A stretch of DNA of 64,000 nt from Rhodanobacteraceae bacterium (GCA_016713135.1 JADJPR010000023.1:434001-498000), one strand, 5' to 3'; positions 25,111 through 35,646 are shown, numbered from the stretch's first letter. Notes: a model not told the origin generated them from the sequence alone. Translations and numbers: made by a program.

Positions 25111-27624
25111 TCAGGACTTCGGCGGTTCCCAGTTGACCTTCTCGAAGGGCCGCAGCAGCCAGCGGCAAAGCGCCGGCAGGAACACGATGGCGGCGATCAT
25201 GTTGACCACGAACATGAAGGTCAGCATCAGGCCCATGTCCGCCTGGAACTTGAGCTCGGAGAAGATCCAGGTGGCCACGCCAACCGCCAGCGTCAGTGCG
25301 GTGTAGAAGATCGCGATGCCGGTGGTCTTCAGCGCCTCGAAGTAGGACTGGCTGAGGCCCTTGCCCTGCTGCATCAGCTCGCGCATGCGGGCGAAGATGT
25401 AGATGGCGTAGTCGACGCCGATGCCGACGCCAAGCGCGACCACCGTCAGGGTATTGACCTTGAGGCCGATCGACAATTCGACCATCAGCGCCTCACCCAG
25501 TGCGGTCACCAGGATCAGCGGCAGCACGATGCAGGCGGCAGCCAGCGGGTTCTTGAAGCTCAGGATGCACATCAGGAACACCGCGGCGTACAACAGGTAG
25601 AGCATCGGTTTTTCGAGGGCGCTGACGGTCTCGTTGATCGCCGCCGCTACACCAACGCTGCCGGTCGCCAGGCGCAGGTTGACCTCATCGGTGCGGAACT
25701 CCTCACCTTTCTCTTGCGCGGCCGCCTCGGCTGCTGCGCGCTCGACGCGGAAGTTGATGTCGTAGGCGTTGTTCTTCTCGCGGAAGGCCTTCACCGCATC
25801 GACCACGCGGGTGATCGTCTCCGCCTTGTGGTCCTCGGTGAACACCATGATCGGCATCGCGCGGCATTCGGGCGAATCGATCAGGCCGGAGTCGGTTTCC
25901 ACGCTCGACAGGCTCTGGCGCATCACCTCGGTGTTGCGCGGCAAGGCGCGCCACTTCAGGCTGCCCTCGTTGTAGCCGGCGGTCACGATGCGGCCGACAT
26001 CGGCCAGGGACACTACCTGCTGCACGCCCGGCACGTTGCGCATGTTCCAGGCGAAGCGGTCCATGACTTCCATCGCCGCGTAGCTCTCGGTGCAGGCGAA
26101 AGGCCCTACCTCGGCGATCACGTTGATGATGTCGGTGGACAGGGCAAAGCGCTGGGTGATCAGTTGCGCATCCTGGTTGTAGCGCGCCTCCGGACGCAAC
26201 TCGGCGACGCCGTCCTGCGCATCGCCGATCATCATCTTGCTGCCGTGCTGGTGCGCGAAGAACCACGCCGTGGCGCCGAGCAGGATGATCACGCCGGCGG
26301 TGACCGGGCGGCTGAAGCGCGTCAGGAAGGACCAGATGTGGTCGAAGGCGGTGATCTGTCGCAGGCGATAGGCGCGTTTGCGCGGCAGGTTGGCCAGCTT
26401 GGTGTAGGACAGCAGGATCGGCAGCAGGATCAGGTTGGTGAAGATGGTCAGGAACACACCGACCGTGGCCGTGACAGCGAGTTCGAAGATCATCTTGACC
26501 GGAATCAGCAGGATCGTGCCGAAGCCGATGCAGCCGGCCACCAGCGCCACCGATCCGGGAATCAGCAGGCGCCGGAACGCGCGTTTGGCAGCCTCTTCGG
26601 ACGGGACGCCCTGGCGCGTCTGCAACTCTTCCGGGGTACCCTCTTCAAGGCCACCGAAGAAGATTTCGCCGCGATAGCGATTGATCATCTGCTCGCCGTG
26701 ACTGACGGCGATCGCGAATATCAGGAAGGGTGTCAGCATGTTCATCGGATCGATGCCGAAACCCATCAGGCGCAGCGCGCCAAGCATCCAGATCACGGCA
26801 ATGAAAGCCGCCACCACGGTCAATGTGGCGAGCTTGAACGACGTCGAGTAGATGAACAGCAGCAACCAGGTGAACACGATGGTCGCGAGGAAGAAGTACA
26901 TGACCGAGCGCGCGCCATCGGCGATGTCGTCCACCACCTTGGCGAATCCGATGATGTGCACGGTGACGTTGCCGCTCTCCAGCTGGGTGCGGATCGCTTC
27001 GAGCTTGTTGCCGATTTCCTGGTAGTCGAGCTTGCCGCCTTCCGCCGCCGTTTCCGGAATCAGTTCGGCTTGCACCATGGCGCCCGAAAAGTCCTTCGCG
27101 ACCAGGCGACCGACGATGTTCGCCTTGACGATATTGGTACGGATGGTTTCGAAGTCCTCGGGCGTGGGATCGAAACCTGGCGCCGTGGTGGAGAAGTTCG
27201 CCGGGATCACGTTGCCACCGGCAAACCCGCCCTCCACGATCTCGACGAAGCGCGTGTTCGGCGTGAATACCGAGCGCACCCGGGCCGGGTCGACTTCGTG
27301 GATCGCCTTCACGCCCTCGGTTGCCGCCTCGAGCGCGGTGAAGAACTCCTTGTTGAACATGTTGCCGCTCTTGTCGATCAGCGCCACGAACACCCGATTG
27401 GCGCCGCCGAACTCGACCTCGTAATCCACGAAGGTCTGCATGTACTCATGCTGCAGCGGCAGCTGCTTGCGGAAGCCGGCGTCGATGCGCAGCTGGCTGG
27501 CTGCGAGCAGGAAGCCAAGCGTGATCAGCGCGAAGATCGCCAGAACAACGCCGCGATTGCCGAAGATGATGCGCTCGAGCACAGGGTAGCCCTGATGGTC
27601 GGCGCCCGATCCAAAACCTGCCAT
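25111..27624 (-). CDS. RND superfamily exporter, MMPL type
   Basis: 837 residues with the RND duplication: a first membrane helix at about 27-47, a large periplasmic loop, five helices (about 235-420), a second single helix near 440, a second loop and five C-terminal helices (about 690-825). GVGIGVDYAIYIFARMRE in the last bundle is the charged transmembrane motif expected of MMPL pumps. It starts 12 bp after the YCF48-type gene stop, so the two are one operon. Members of this context move lipids or hydrophobic compounds; the substrate is unknown. Confidence 0.9.
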   Translation of the reverse strand: MAGFGSGADHQGYPVLERIIFGNRGVVLAIFALITLGFLLAASQLRIDAGFRKQLPLQHEYMQTFVDYEVEFGGANRVFVALIDKSGNMFNKEFFTALEAATEGVKAIHEVDPARVRSVFTPNTRFVEIVEGGFAGGNVIPANFSTTAPGFDPTPEDFETIRTNIVKANIVGRLVAKDFSGAMVQAELIPETAAEGGKLDYQEIGNKLEAIRTQLESGNVTVHIIGFAKVVDDIADGARSVMYFFLATIVFTWLLLFIYSTSFKLATLTVVAAFIAVIWMLGALRLMGFGIDPMNMLTPFLIFAIAVSHGEQMINRYRGEIFFGGLEEGTPEELQTRQGVPSEEAAKRAFRRLLIPGSVALVAGCIGFGTILLIPVKMIFELAVTATVGVFLTIFTNLILLPILLSYTKLANLPRKRAYRLRQITAFDHIWSFLTRFSRPVTAGVIILLGATAWFFAHQHGSKMMIGDAQDGVAELRPEARYNQDAQLITQRFALSTDIINVIAEVGPFACTESYAAMEVMDRFAWNMRNVPGVQQVVSLADVGRIVTAGYNEGSLKWRALPRNTEVMRQSLSSVETDSGLIDSPECRAMPIMVFTEDHKAETITRVVDAVKAFREKNNAYDINFRVERAAAEAAAQEKGEEFRTDEVNLRLATGSVGVAAAINETVSALEKPMLYLLYAAVFLMCILSFKNPLAAACIVLPLILVTALGEALMVELSIGLKVNTLTVVALGVGIGVDYAIYIFARMRELMQQGKGLSQSYFEALKTTGIAIFYTALTLAVGVATWIFSELKFQADMGLMLTFMFVVNMIAAIVFLPALCRWLLRPFEKVNWEPPKS

Positions 27625-27636
27625 GGTCTGATCCCC

Positions 27637-28740
27637 TCAGTTCGGCTGGTAGGTGGCGAGACCGTTCTCGCCGATCGTGAGGAACTCGCTCTCGGTGATC
27701 GGCAACACGGCGCTCATGACGCCACCGTCGGAGAACGTGTAGCCGCGCAATTGCAGCGAATTGGCCGGCAGCAAGAGCACACTGCCGCTGGCGCCCACCA
27801 GCACGGCGCGCGCACCGGGTACGGCTGCGCCACCCAGCAACGTCGCTTCCGTGCCGGTTTCCAGGCGCTCCCAGTTGCGGCCGAGATCGGTGGTCAGGAA
27901 GGCATTGCCACGCAGGCCGAAAGCAACCACGGTGTCGTTGTCCAGGCCGACCAGGCCGAACATCGAGCCCTCGTATGGCAGGTCGCCGCGGGTCCAGTTG
28001 GCGCCGTTGTCGGTGGAGCGGTAGGTCGATCCGGCTTCGCCGACGATCAGCAGGCCGGCAGAGGTGCGAACGATGGCGTTGAGGTGCGGGTCGCCCTCGT
28101 CCTCGCCCATGTCGGTGCTCGCCAGACCGGAATCGTCCTCGCCCATGTCTGTCGCCTCGTCGGCCGCGACTGCGGCGGGGGCCGACGCGCCGACCCGGTC
28201 GCTGATCGTCTGCACGGTCCAGTTCGCGCCGGAATCCGTGGTACTCAGGAACTGGCCGTAGGCGCCGATGGCGTAACCGCGTTCGGCATCGAGGAAGAGC
28301 ACGTCAAGCAACGGGCCTTCGGCGGCGGCGTCGTGATGTTGCAGGGTCCAGGTCAGGCCGCCATCGCTGCTGTAGACGATGACCTGGTCATGACCCACTG
28401 CCCACAACTTGTTGTCGACCGCATAGACGGAAGTCAGCATGCTGCGGGTCGGTACCGGCACCTGGCGCCATTCGCTGCGCGATTCGGAGACCAGGATGTG
28501 ACCGCGATCGCCGACAACCACCGCGCGGTCCCGCGCGTTGGCTGCGTCGAGCAGCAGCGACTTCTGGATGCGCGCCACATCGAGGATCTCGGCCGGAGAC
28601 GACGATGGGTCGGGCCAGTTGGAAGCGCTCGCGGGCGGCGCGGCCTCGTCCTGCGCATTCGCCGCGCCGGCCATCGCCAGCAGGAGCAAGGGTACGACCG
28701 GCCATCGCCGCCAGTCGACCAGGTGTCGGTGCTGCCTCAT
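27637..28740 (-). CDS. YCF48/BNR beta-propeller exported protein
   Basis: 367 residues. A signal peptide (about 1-29, VVPLLLLAMAGAANA) is followed by repeated YCF48-like segments: VVGDRGHILVS, SSDGGLTWTLQ, TTDSGANWTVQ, STDNGANWTRG and TTDLGRNWERLETG. This is the propeller fold of photosystem II stability factor HCF136-like proteins, which in heterotrophs commonly accompany an RND exporter and DUF1329/DUF1302 proteins. A low-complexity Glu/Asp insert with DMGEDE twice lies near residues 195-215. The gene is coupled to the RND gene. Confidence 0.85.
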   Translation of the reverse strand: MRQHRHLVDWRRWPVVPLLLLAMAGAANAQDEAAPPASASNWPDPSSSPAEILDVARIQKSLLLDAANARDRAVVVGDRGHILVSESRSEWRQVPVPTRSMLTSVYAVDNKLWAVGHDQVIVYSSDGGLTWTLQHHDAAAEGPLLDVLFLDAERGYAIGAYGQFLSTTDSGANWTVQTISDRVGASAPAAVAADEATDMGEDDSGLASTDMGEDEGDPHLNAIVRTSAGLLIVGEAGSTYRSTDNGANWTRGDLPYEGSMFGLVGLDNDTVVAFGLRGNAFLTTDLGRNWERLETGTEATLLGGAAVPGARAVLVGASGSVLLLPANSLQLRGYTFSDGGVMSAVLPITESEFLTIGENGLATYQPN

Positions 28741-28822
28741 TCGCTTCCCCTCGAATCAGCCCTGTTCATGGAAGAGCACGCGCCGATGGTTCCGCCGCGG
28801 TCTCGATGTCCTGAAAACGCGA

Positions 28823-28856
28823 ACGCCAGCCGGGCACACCTGGCCCCGGCTGGCGT
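28823..28856 (-). terminator. Intrinsic terminator after DUF1329
   Basis: A perfect 12-bp stem (ACGCCAGCCGGG with CCCGGCTGGCGT, loop 10 nt), about 15 bp beyond the DUF1329 stop, followed on the minus strand by GCGTTTTC. It would separate the lipase-DUF1302-DUF1329 unit from YCF48-RND or attenuate read-through. Confidence 0.75.
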
Positions 28857-28870
28857 CCGTCAACCAACGC

Positions 28871-30229
28871 TCAGCGGACGCCGCGGCCGCGCAGTGCCTG
28901 CGGGGAGAACTTGTCTGCCGAGGTTTGCAGCGAGAAGTCGACCACGGTTTCCATGTTGTCGATGCCGGAACTGATGTAGCGGCCCGACTTCAGGTCGTGG
29001 TGCGTTTCCAGCGTGGTCCAGCACATGGGCTGGTCGTAGAAGTTGATCGTCGCTGCCTCGCTGTAGCGCCACAGCTGGTTCTGGCTGTCGTAGTGATCGA
29101 TCATCACGATCTGCCAGCTGTCCTCGTCGAGGTAGAAGGTGCGGCGCTTGTTGATGTGACGGAAGCCCTGCTTCAGCGTGGCATCCACCACCCACACGCG
29201 ATGCAGCTCGTAGCGCATCAGGTCCGGGTTGACGTGGCCGGGACGCAGGATGTCCTTGTAGTCCAGGCCCTTGGCGTGGATCTTGTAGTTGTTGTACGGG
29301 ATGTACATCTCGCGCTTGCCGACCAGTTTCCAGTCGAAGCGGTCGAGCGCGCCATTGAACATGTCGGTCATGTCATTGGTGCGCAGGCCGTCGGACGCGG
29401 TACCCGGATTGTCGTAGGCGACGTTCGGCGCCTTGCGCACGCGGCGCTGGCCGGGGTTGTACACCCAGGCCTGGCGCTGCTGGGCTTCCTGGTTCAGCGT
29501 TTCGTGGACCAGCAGCACGCTGCCGGCCAGACGCGCTGGTGCCAGCACTTCCTGGTAGAAGTAGGTCAGCACGTTGTTGATGTCGGCGATCTTGTTGCCT
29601 TCCTTCCAGTACAGGCCGAGCAGCTCCTCGCGGATGCGGATCGGCGTGTAGGCGCCGGCCGCCGTGGGGGCTGCCTGGTTGGCCCAGCGACGCACCGCAA
29701 CGCCCTTGTACTTGAGCTTGTGATTCCAGATGACCTGGAAGCCGTCCTGCGGAATCGGGAACGGGATGCCCTCGGCCGAATCCTCGACGCCGGCGCCCTG
29801 CCCGATCATCTTCGCCGTCACCGCATTCTGCTTGGTCATGCGGTAGATGCGCTCGGCGAACGAGGCGCTGCGACGGGTCTGGTACACGTCCATACGGAAG
29901 GTCGGGTACTTGGCGAACATCGCCTGCTGACCCGGCGACAGCTTGGCCGCGTAGTCCTTGTAGTTGGCCGGCGTGATGGCCATCGCCACCTTGTCGCCCG
30001 GGAACGGATCCGGATGGAAATCGCCCAGCTTGTAGGTGGCCGGCGGCTTGGTGATGCCGCCCTCCCAGGCCGGGATGGTGCCCTCCTTGTTGCCTGCCTT
30101 CTCGGCGCCCATCGGCGTCAGGTCCCGGCCCAGCCGATCCGCCTGGGCCTGCGGCACGGCGGCCTGCAGACCCGCGACGAACGACAGGCCAGCTATCGCG
30201 CCCAGCAGGCGCAGCTTGTGCTTTGTCAT
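28871..30229 (-). CDS. DUF1329 exported lipoprotein-like protein
   Basis: 452 residues from ATG 30229 with GGAGGGGAG upstream. The signal peptide is about 1-30 (LLGAIAGLSFVAGLQA). Mature protein begins DRLGRDLTPMGAEKAGNKEG, and EGTIPAWEGGI and PDPFP are family hallmarks. DUF1329 proteins adopt a LolA/LolB-like lipid-binding fold, so a role in carrying hydrophobic compounds across the periplasm is inferred. It begins 26 bp after the DUF1302 stop. Confidence 0.9.
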   Translation of the reverse strand: MTKHKLRLLGAIAGLSFVAGLQAAVPQAQADRLGRDLTPMGAEKAGNKEGTIPAWEGGITKPPATYKLGDFHPDPFPGDKVAMAITPANYKDYAAKLSPGQQAMFAKYPTFRMDVYQTRRSASFAERIYRMTKQNAVTAKMIGQGAGVEDSAEGIPFPIPQDGFQVIWNHKLKYKGVAVRRWANQAAPTAAGAYTPIRIREELLGLYWKEGNKIADINNVLTYFYQEVLAPARLAGSVLLVHETLNQEAQQRQAWVYNPGQRRVRKAPNVAYDNPGTASDGLRTNDMTDMFNGALDRFDWKLVGKREMYIPYNNYKIHAKGLDYKDILRPGHVNPDLMRYELHRVWVVDATLKQGFRHINKRRTFYLDEDSWQIVMIDHYDSQNQLWRYSEAATINFYDQPMCWTTLETHHDLKSGRYISSGIDNMETVVDFSLQTSADKFSPQALRGRGVR

Positions 30230-30255
30230 GATGATCTCCCCTCCTGTCGACTGGA

Positions 30256-32166
30256 TCAGAACGCGTAACGTGCGGTGAAAGCGACGAAATCGCGGTCGTG
30301 GATCAGATTGAAATTGCCGGCTCCCATGAAGCGCGTGTAGCTCACGTCCACCGACCATTCATTGAGGTAGTTGGCCTCGACACCTACCGTCAGCGAGCGG
30401 CGACCCTCGAGGAAGTTGCCGCCCGGCCCCGGGGTGATGCCGTTGACGTCGTGGTTGAACGCAAGGCGCGGAGACAGCGTGAACGGCGAACCGAAGGCAT
30501 TGTTGTAGTCAGCGCGGCCCGCCAGGCGATAGCCCCACGAGAACTGCGTCGGGAAGCCTTCGTCCAGCGTCTGCGGATTGCGGAACGCGCCGGTCAGGAA
30601 GTCCGGGCCGCCACCGGTATCGGTGCCGTCACCCTGGTAACGGAGCACCGAGTGGTCCGGCAGGTCCCACACCTTGGTGAAGCCCATTTCCATCACGGCG
30701 GAGATCTGGTCGGCAGCCACCCAGTTGTCGGGTCCGATGATCTTCGTCGCGGTGAACTGGAACTGGCTGACTTCGTGGCGCTCCCAGCCGCGGATCTCTT
30801 CGCCCGGCGCGTAGCTGCCAAGCTGGCTGATGAAGCGATTGACCGGCTGCGGAATCACTGCGTTCAGCGGGCTGAGCGCAGAGAACAGCAGTTCGACGTC
30901 GTCGATCTGCAGCGGCTGGTTCGGGCGATAGCTGATTTCACCCTGCAGTGCGATGCCGGAGCCTTCCAGCGTGGTGTTGAAACTGAAGCCGTAGAGCTCG
31001 ATGTCCTCCGGGTACTCGGCGAAGTAGCGGGCCGAGAAGGCATTCGAGTTGGTCACCGCCACGCCCGACAGCAGCGGCAGGCGGCTGTGGTAGTTGAGGA
31101 AATACAGGCCGAACTCGGTGTTGTTCAGGTCCGGCGAGAAGTAGGTGAACTTGACGCCGTACTGACCGTCGTCGTCGGCGAAGCGGTCAGGATTGCGCGG
31201 CACTGCGGCCGAGCAGGCGGTGCGGTCGATGGTGAACAGCAACTGGCCGGCGGCACTGGTGCCGTAGGGGTTCACGCCGGACAGGATCGTCGGGCAGAGA
31301 TCGTAGTTGCTCGGCTCGCCGACCAGGCCGAAGTTCAGCATCACGTACTCGCCGCCGAGGCTGGCAAAGTCGTTGGTGCTGAAGTAGGTGCCGGCAGGCT
31401 CGGGCTCGGTTTGTTCGAACTCGAGCATGTACAACATCTCCATCGACAGGTTCTCGTTGAACGCGAAACTGGCGAAGACCATGTCGATCGGCAGGAAGGC
31501 TTCCTTCAGCTCCGAACCGGCGACGCGCAGTTTGGAGATGTCGATCGGGTTGACGACGTTGATGCCCTGCTGGATGAAGGTGCTCTCACCCCAGCTGACC
31601 ACCTGGCGGCCGAGGCGTACCTGACTGTCCACCGACCCCATCTGGAAGTTCGCGTAGGCGAAGAAGTCCAGCAACTGGGTGTCCTTGCCGACCTTCTGCT
31701 TGGCCAGGTCGGAAATATCGTCGCGGCGCTGGTTCTCGTAGTCGTAGAACGACAAGGCGCGGGCGAAGCCACCGAAGTGCTCGCCGTACTGCCAGGAGAG
31801 TTCCCCGTTCCACTTGATCGCGTTGCTGAAGACGTCGCCGCGATCCCACTTGAGGTTGCCGTCGTCCGAGTTGACCGAGAAACGGCCCGGCAGCAGGCGC
31901 TGCTGGGCATTCGGCAGCTGCGCCGGGAACAGCACGCCGGCAGCGGGGTTGGGCGTGAACAGATTGGCCTTGCCGATCAGGTTCTCGGCGGGCTTCTGCA
32001 TGCGCGACTGCACGCCGTAGCTGATGGTGTTGGAGGTCGTCAGCGAAAAGTCGCCGTTGGTGTACTCGAAGGCCAGCGCCGGGGTGGCGCCGACCGCGAG
32101 GGCCACGGTGACGGCGGCCACAAGCACTCGGTGCTTCGGCGCGCGGGAGGTTCCGGTGAGCTTCAT
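30256..32166 (-). CDS. DUF1302 outer-membrane beta-barrel protein
   Basis: 636 residues. The start ATG 32166 has GGAG 8 bases upstream; the ATG at 32178 is an alternative. The signal peptide (about 1-32, VAAVTVALAVGATPALA) precedes FEYTNGDFSLTTSNTISYGV. Alternating polar/hydrophobic strands and a terminal aromatic residue (FVAFTARYAF) indicate an outer-membrane barrel. It pairs with DUF1329 as in many hydrocarbon- or lipid-using gammaproteobacteria. The lipase-like gene stops 38 bp upstream. Confidence 0.9.
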   Translation of the reverse strand: MKLTGTSRAPKHRVLVAAVTVALAVGATPALAFEYTNGDFSLTTSNTISYGVQSRMQKPAENLIGKANLFTPNPAAGVLFPAQLPNAQQRLLPGRFSVNSDDGNLKWDRGDVFSNAIKWNGELSWQYGEHFGGFARALSFYDYENQRRDDISDLAKQKVGKDTQLLDFFAYANFQMGSVDSQVRLGRQVVSWGESTFIQQGINVVNPIDISKLRVAGSELKEAFLPIDMVFASFAFNENLSMEMLYMLEFEQTEPEPAGTYFSTNDFASLGGEYVMLNFGLVGEPSNYDLCPTILSGVNPYGTSAAGQLLFTIDRTACSAAVPRNPDRFADDDGQYGVKFTYFSPDLNNTEFGLYFLNYHSRLPLLSGVAVTNSNAFSARYFAEYPEDIELYGFSFNTTLEGSGIALQGEISYRPNQPLQIDDVELLFSALSPLNAVIPQPVNRFISQLGSYAPGEEIRGWERHEVSQFQFTATKIIGPDNWVAADQISAVMEMGFTKVWDLPDHSVLRYQGDGTDTGGGPDFLTGAFRNPQTLDEGFPTQFSWGYRLAGRADYNNAFGSPFTLSPRLAFNHDVNGITPGPGGNFLEGRRSLTVGVEANYLNEWSVDVSYTRFMGAGNFNLIHDRDFVAFTARYAF

Positions 32167-32204
32167 TGTGTTCTCCATGATCGATCCGGTATTCGCGTCG
32201 AAGG

Positions 32205-34405
32205 TCACTGGGCGCGGATGACGCTGGTGTTGGTCACCGGCACCTGGGTGCCGCCCGTCGCCAGCATCGCCGCCATCTGCGTCTGCATCTCGACCGTCGC
32301 GGCACCGGAGGCAGCTGGCGACAGCAGCGAACCGTGGTCGCCCTGGATGAAGCGAACCGCGCCGCGGATACCGTTGGCGTTCTGCGTGGTGGCCGTAATC
32401 GTGCTCAGGCCCATCGCCGCGATCAGCGGTTCGGTGCCAGCCAGCGGCGCGCCGGTGACCGTATTCGGAATCACCTGGTCGGGCAGCACGCTGCCACCAC
32501 CGACGACTTCGTGCAGCAGGATGCGTTCGCTGGTGGTCAGGCGGGCGTAGTTGACCGGGTCAGCCGAATCCACCACGGTCTGAGTCACCAGCAGGAACTG
32601 CGACAGCAGACCCGGGAAGCTCGGATCGGTCTGGGTGATACCGCGGGCGGCGGCAATGCCGGCGCGGATTCGCGGGCCGAAGGTCGGGCTGCCGTTGAGG
32701 AAGAACGCGATCTGGCCGCCCGGCACGCTCAGGACGCCGGTATTCACAGTCGATTCGAGCGCCATGAATGGCGTACCGACAATGCTGCCCAGCGACTGGC
32801 CGGTGAACACGATGCGCGAACCGTCGAAGTCCGGCACCTGGTTGCCGTTGACGTCCATGCTCGGGATCGACGCGGCGACCACGAACAGGTCCGCCACCGC
32901 CTGGCGCAGGTTGTCGCGCGAGGTCAGCAGGCTGCCGAGGTTGATCGAGTGCGCACCGCTGGAGTCGACCGTGCCATCGGGCACGTAGGCACCGGTGGTC
33001 TCGTTGAGGATGTCGACGTCGAAGGTGCGTTCACGCGCACCAAGCTGGGCGAACGGCGTGCCACCGATGTGGAACGGACGGCAGGGATCCGAGGTACGGG
33101 TCGGGTGCGCGCCATGCAAGGGCTGGTCGATCGCGATGACCGCGAAACCGGCTTGCGCCATCGTCGCCGAGATCGCAAGCATGTCGCAGCGGTTGCGGGT
33201 CACGCCGTGCTGGAACATCACCACCGGCCAGCCGGAGGCCGGACGGGTGCGGCCGGAAGCAGCGTTCGGCAGCGTGGCCAGGACCGGGACGGTGACCGTG
33301 GTGGTGGCCAGCGGGATCGGATTCGCGACGGTGACGTTGGTCGAGGTCGGATCCAGGCCGAGCTGGTTGAACGGGGCCACGTAGGCGCCCGCGCCAGCGC
33401 GCCAGAATCCGGTCAGGACCGCGGTCGGCGGATTCGCCGGCGTGCCCACGCCCGGCGCCGTCAGGTAATACGGCAGGTCAATGGTACCGATATAGATGTC
33501 GGCGATCGGCGGCAAGCCCGCCGCCGCGGTGGTCAGGCCCGAAAACGCGAAGCGCGTGGTGGACGGGCGCGTCAGCGTGCGCAGTGCACGCAGGGTCGGC
33601 GTCACACCCTGGGTGTTGAAGACCCAGGAGACCACGATGTCATTGCGCACCACGCCCGCAGTCACCGCAGCGGCTTCGAAGGTGTTGGTCAGCTGGCGCA
33701 GCGGCTCCAGCGCGCAAGCCGAGCTGGCCGGCAGCAGCGGATCCAGCGAGACGCAGGCAGTGCCGCTGCAGGAGGCGAGCGGCGAGGTGCGCTTGGCCAG
33801 GAAGTAGGTCTGGTCTGGCGTGGCGTTGTTGCCGGCGGTATCGGTGACGCCCTTCGTGACCACCGCCATGTAGGATTTCAGCTCTTCCAGCGGACGCGTC
33901 GGGACGATCGCCAGCGTGCGGCCGGCGGCATCCGAGGTGGCGACTGCAGCCACGTACTCGGAGGGCGAGGCCAGCTCTCGGACCACGCGCTGCACGGCGC
34001 CAGTCGCCGGGCCCGAGGTCACGATCTGCACCTCGAAGACGCGCACGGTGGAGCCGCCAACCAGAGTGCCCGGCGCGATCGCCGCGGAGAACACCGCAGT
34101 CAACGGTGCCGTGGTGCTGAACCCGTCGAGCGCATTCAGCGCCACGGTGGGGTCGCCAAAATTGTTGGGGTTGGCCGCCGGCGCGTTGATCGTCAGATCG
34201 CGCGAACCCTGACTCAGCAGGTTGTTCGGGAACGGGATCACCGCGGCGGTGGGATCGAAGCGCGCGGTCATGATGCCGCTGACGAACGTGCCATTGCCGT
34301 TCGTGGCGGGGGCTGCGGGGTAGCCCGCGGGCTGTTGCTGCTGCCGGAGCAGGCGCCCAACAGGAGACCGGCGATAGCCAGTGGAACGAGCCGCTGGAGG
34401 TGCAT
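32205..34405 (-). CDS. Surface lipase-like lipoprotein (Pla-1/VolA type), frameshifted near its N-terminus
   Basis: From ATG 34405 the protein begins MHLQRLVPLAIAGLLLGAC, a lipoprotein signal with lipobox LLGAC. The frame breaks after GSSNS near 34325-34345; one added base joins it to the long frame that runs to 32205, for 733 residues. The long part has an N-terminal lipase-associated domain, two RTR/RNRCD segments and a nucleophile motif FTGQSLGS. The family includes secreted or surface phospholipase-like esterases. It is first in the lipase-DUF1302-DUF1329 unit, so lipid products may be passed to those proteins. Confidence 0.8.
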
Positions 34406-34549
34406 GCGCGGATTCCTTATTCGGTGATCGGGACGAGGGTGTGACGCCTCGATGATAAGGAGCGGCATCAACTGAACGCAACATAAAACTAACGCTTGAA
34501 ACAAGGACTTATGCTGCGCTGCAGCAGAGCCTGTCGCAGGCGCCGGACA

Positions 34550-34579
34550 CGCAAACGGCGCCCGCAGGCGCCGTTTGCG
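34550..34579. terminator. Hairpin terminator between gap and the lipase-like gene
   Basis: A perfect 13-bp stem CGCAAACGGCGCC/GGCGCCGTTTGCG with a 4-nt loop, about 57 bp beyond the gap stop codon on the minus strand. There is no strong T run. Confidence 0.7.
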
Positions 34580-34635
34580 TTCCACGGTACGCCCCCGTCT
34601 TGACGCGCTGCAGGGCGCGCCGGAGGGGTGCAGTC

Positions 34636-35646
34636 TCAGACCTTCATCATTGCCAGCGCGGTATCCAGCATGCGGTTGCTGAAACCCCACTCGTTGTCGT
34701 ACCACGCGCACACCTTCACCAGCGTACCGCCCATGACCTTGGTCAGGGTCGCGTCGTACACCGAGGAACGGGCATCGTGGTTGAAGTCCACCGACACCAG
34801 CGGCTTCTTGTTGAAGCCAAGGATGCCCTTGAGCGGGCCCTCGGCGGCGGCGGTCACCAGTTGGTCGATCTCTTCCCTGGACGTGGCGCGGGCGGCCACG
34901 AAGGACAGGTCGACCACCGACACGTTGATCGTCGGCACGCGCATGGCGAAGCCGTCGAGCTTGCCGTTGAGTTCCGGCAGCACCAGACCGACGGCGGCCG
35001 CCGCACCGGTCTTGGTCGGAATCTGCGACATCGTGGCCGAACGCGCGCGGCGCAAGTCGGAGTGATAAACGTCGGTCAGCACCTGATCGTTGGTGTAGGC
35101 ATGGATGGTCGTCATCAGGCCGTGCGTGATGCCGATGCCCTCGTGCAGCACCTTGGCCAGCGGCGCCAGGCAGTTGGTGGTGCAGGAGGCATTGGAGACA
35201 ACCGTGTGCTCAGGGCGCAGGGTCTGATGATTGACGCCGAAAACCACCGTATTGTCGACATCGTTGCCGCCCGGCGCCGAGATCAGGACTTTCTTGGCGC
35301 CTCCGGCCAGGTGCGCGCCCGCCTTTGCCTTGCTCGTGAACAGGCCGGTGCATTCCATTACCAGGTCGACACCCAGTTCGCCCCACGGCAGCTTGGATGG
35401 ATCGCGCTCAGCGAGCGCGCGCACGCGATCACCACCGATCACCAGCGAATCGCCATCAACCCCGACGGATTGATTGAAGCGGCCATGCGCGGTGTCGTAC
35501 TGGGTCAGGTGGGCATTGGTGCCCGCGTCGCCGAGGTCGTTGACCGCGACGATCTGGATCTCATGGTTGCGCTGCGACTCATAAAGCGCGCGCAGGACAT
35601 TGCGACCGATGCGGCCGTAGCCGTTGATTCCGACTCGAAGGGCCAT
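34636..35646 (-). CDS. gap: Glyceraldehyde-3-phosphate dehydrogenase
   Basis: 336 residues. Oxidises glyceraldehyde-3-phosphate to 1,3-bisphosphoglycerate with NAD(P)+ in glycolysis/gluconeogenesis. The Rossmann start is MALRVGINGYGRIGRNVLR and SNASCTTNCLAPL holds catalytic Cys155; the His partner (THGLMTTIHAYTNDQ) and the C-terminal WYDNEWGFSNRM are intact. The AVNDLGD loop rather than AINDL does not settle cofactor preference. It stands alone between two hairpins. Confidence 0.97.
   Translation of the reverse strand: MALRVGINGYGRIGRNVLRALYESQRNHEIQIVAVNDLGDAGTNAHLTQYDTAHGRFNQSVGVDGDSLVIGGDRVRALAERDPSKLPWGELGVDLVMECTGLFTSKAKAGAHLAGGAKKVLISAPGGNDVDNTVVFGVNHQTLRPEHTVVSNASCTTNCLAPLAKVLHEGIGITHGLMTTIHAYTNDQVLTDVYHSDLRRARSATMSQIPTKTGAAAAVGLVLPELNGKLDGFAMRVPTINVSVVDLSFVAARATSREEIDQLVTAAAEGPLKGILGFNKKPLVSVDFNHDARSSVYDATLTKVMGGTLVKVCAWYDNEWGFSNRMLDTALAMMKV

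Noticed and set aside
25714..28974. 1086-codon plus-strand frame opposite the RND and YCF48 genes
   Set aside because: Antisense frame of high-GC coding DNA, His/Arg-rich with no motif; the minus-strand genes are clear.
30298..32550. 750-codon plus-strand frame opposite DUF1302
   Set aside because: Antisense shadow of the DUF1302 and lipase genes with biased composition only.
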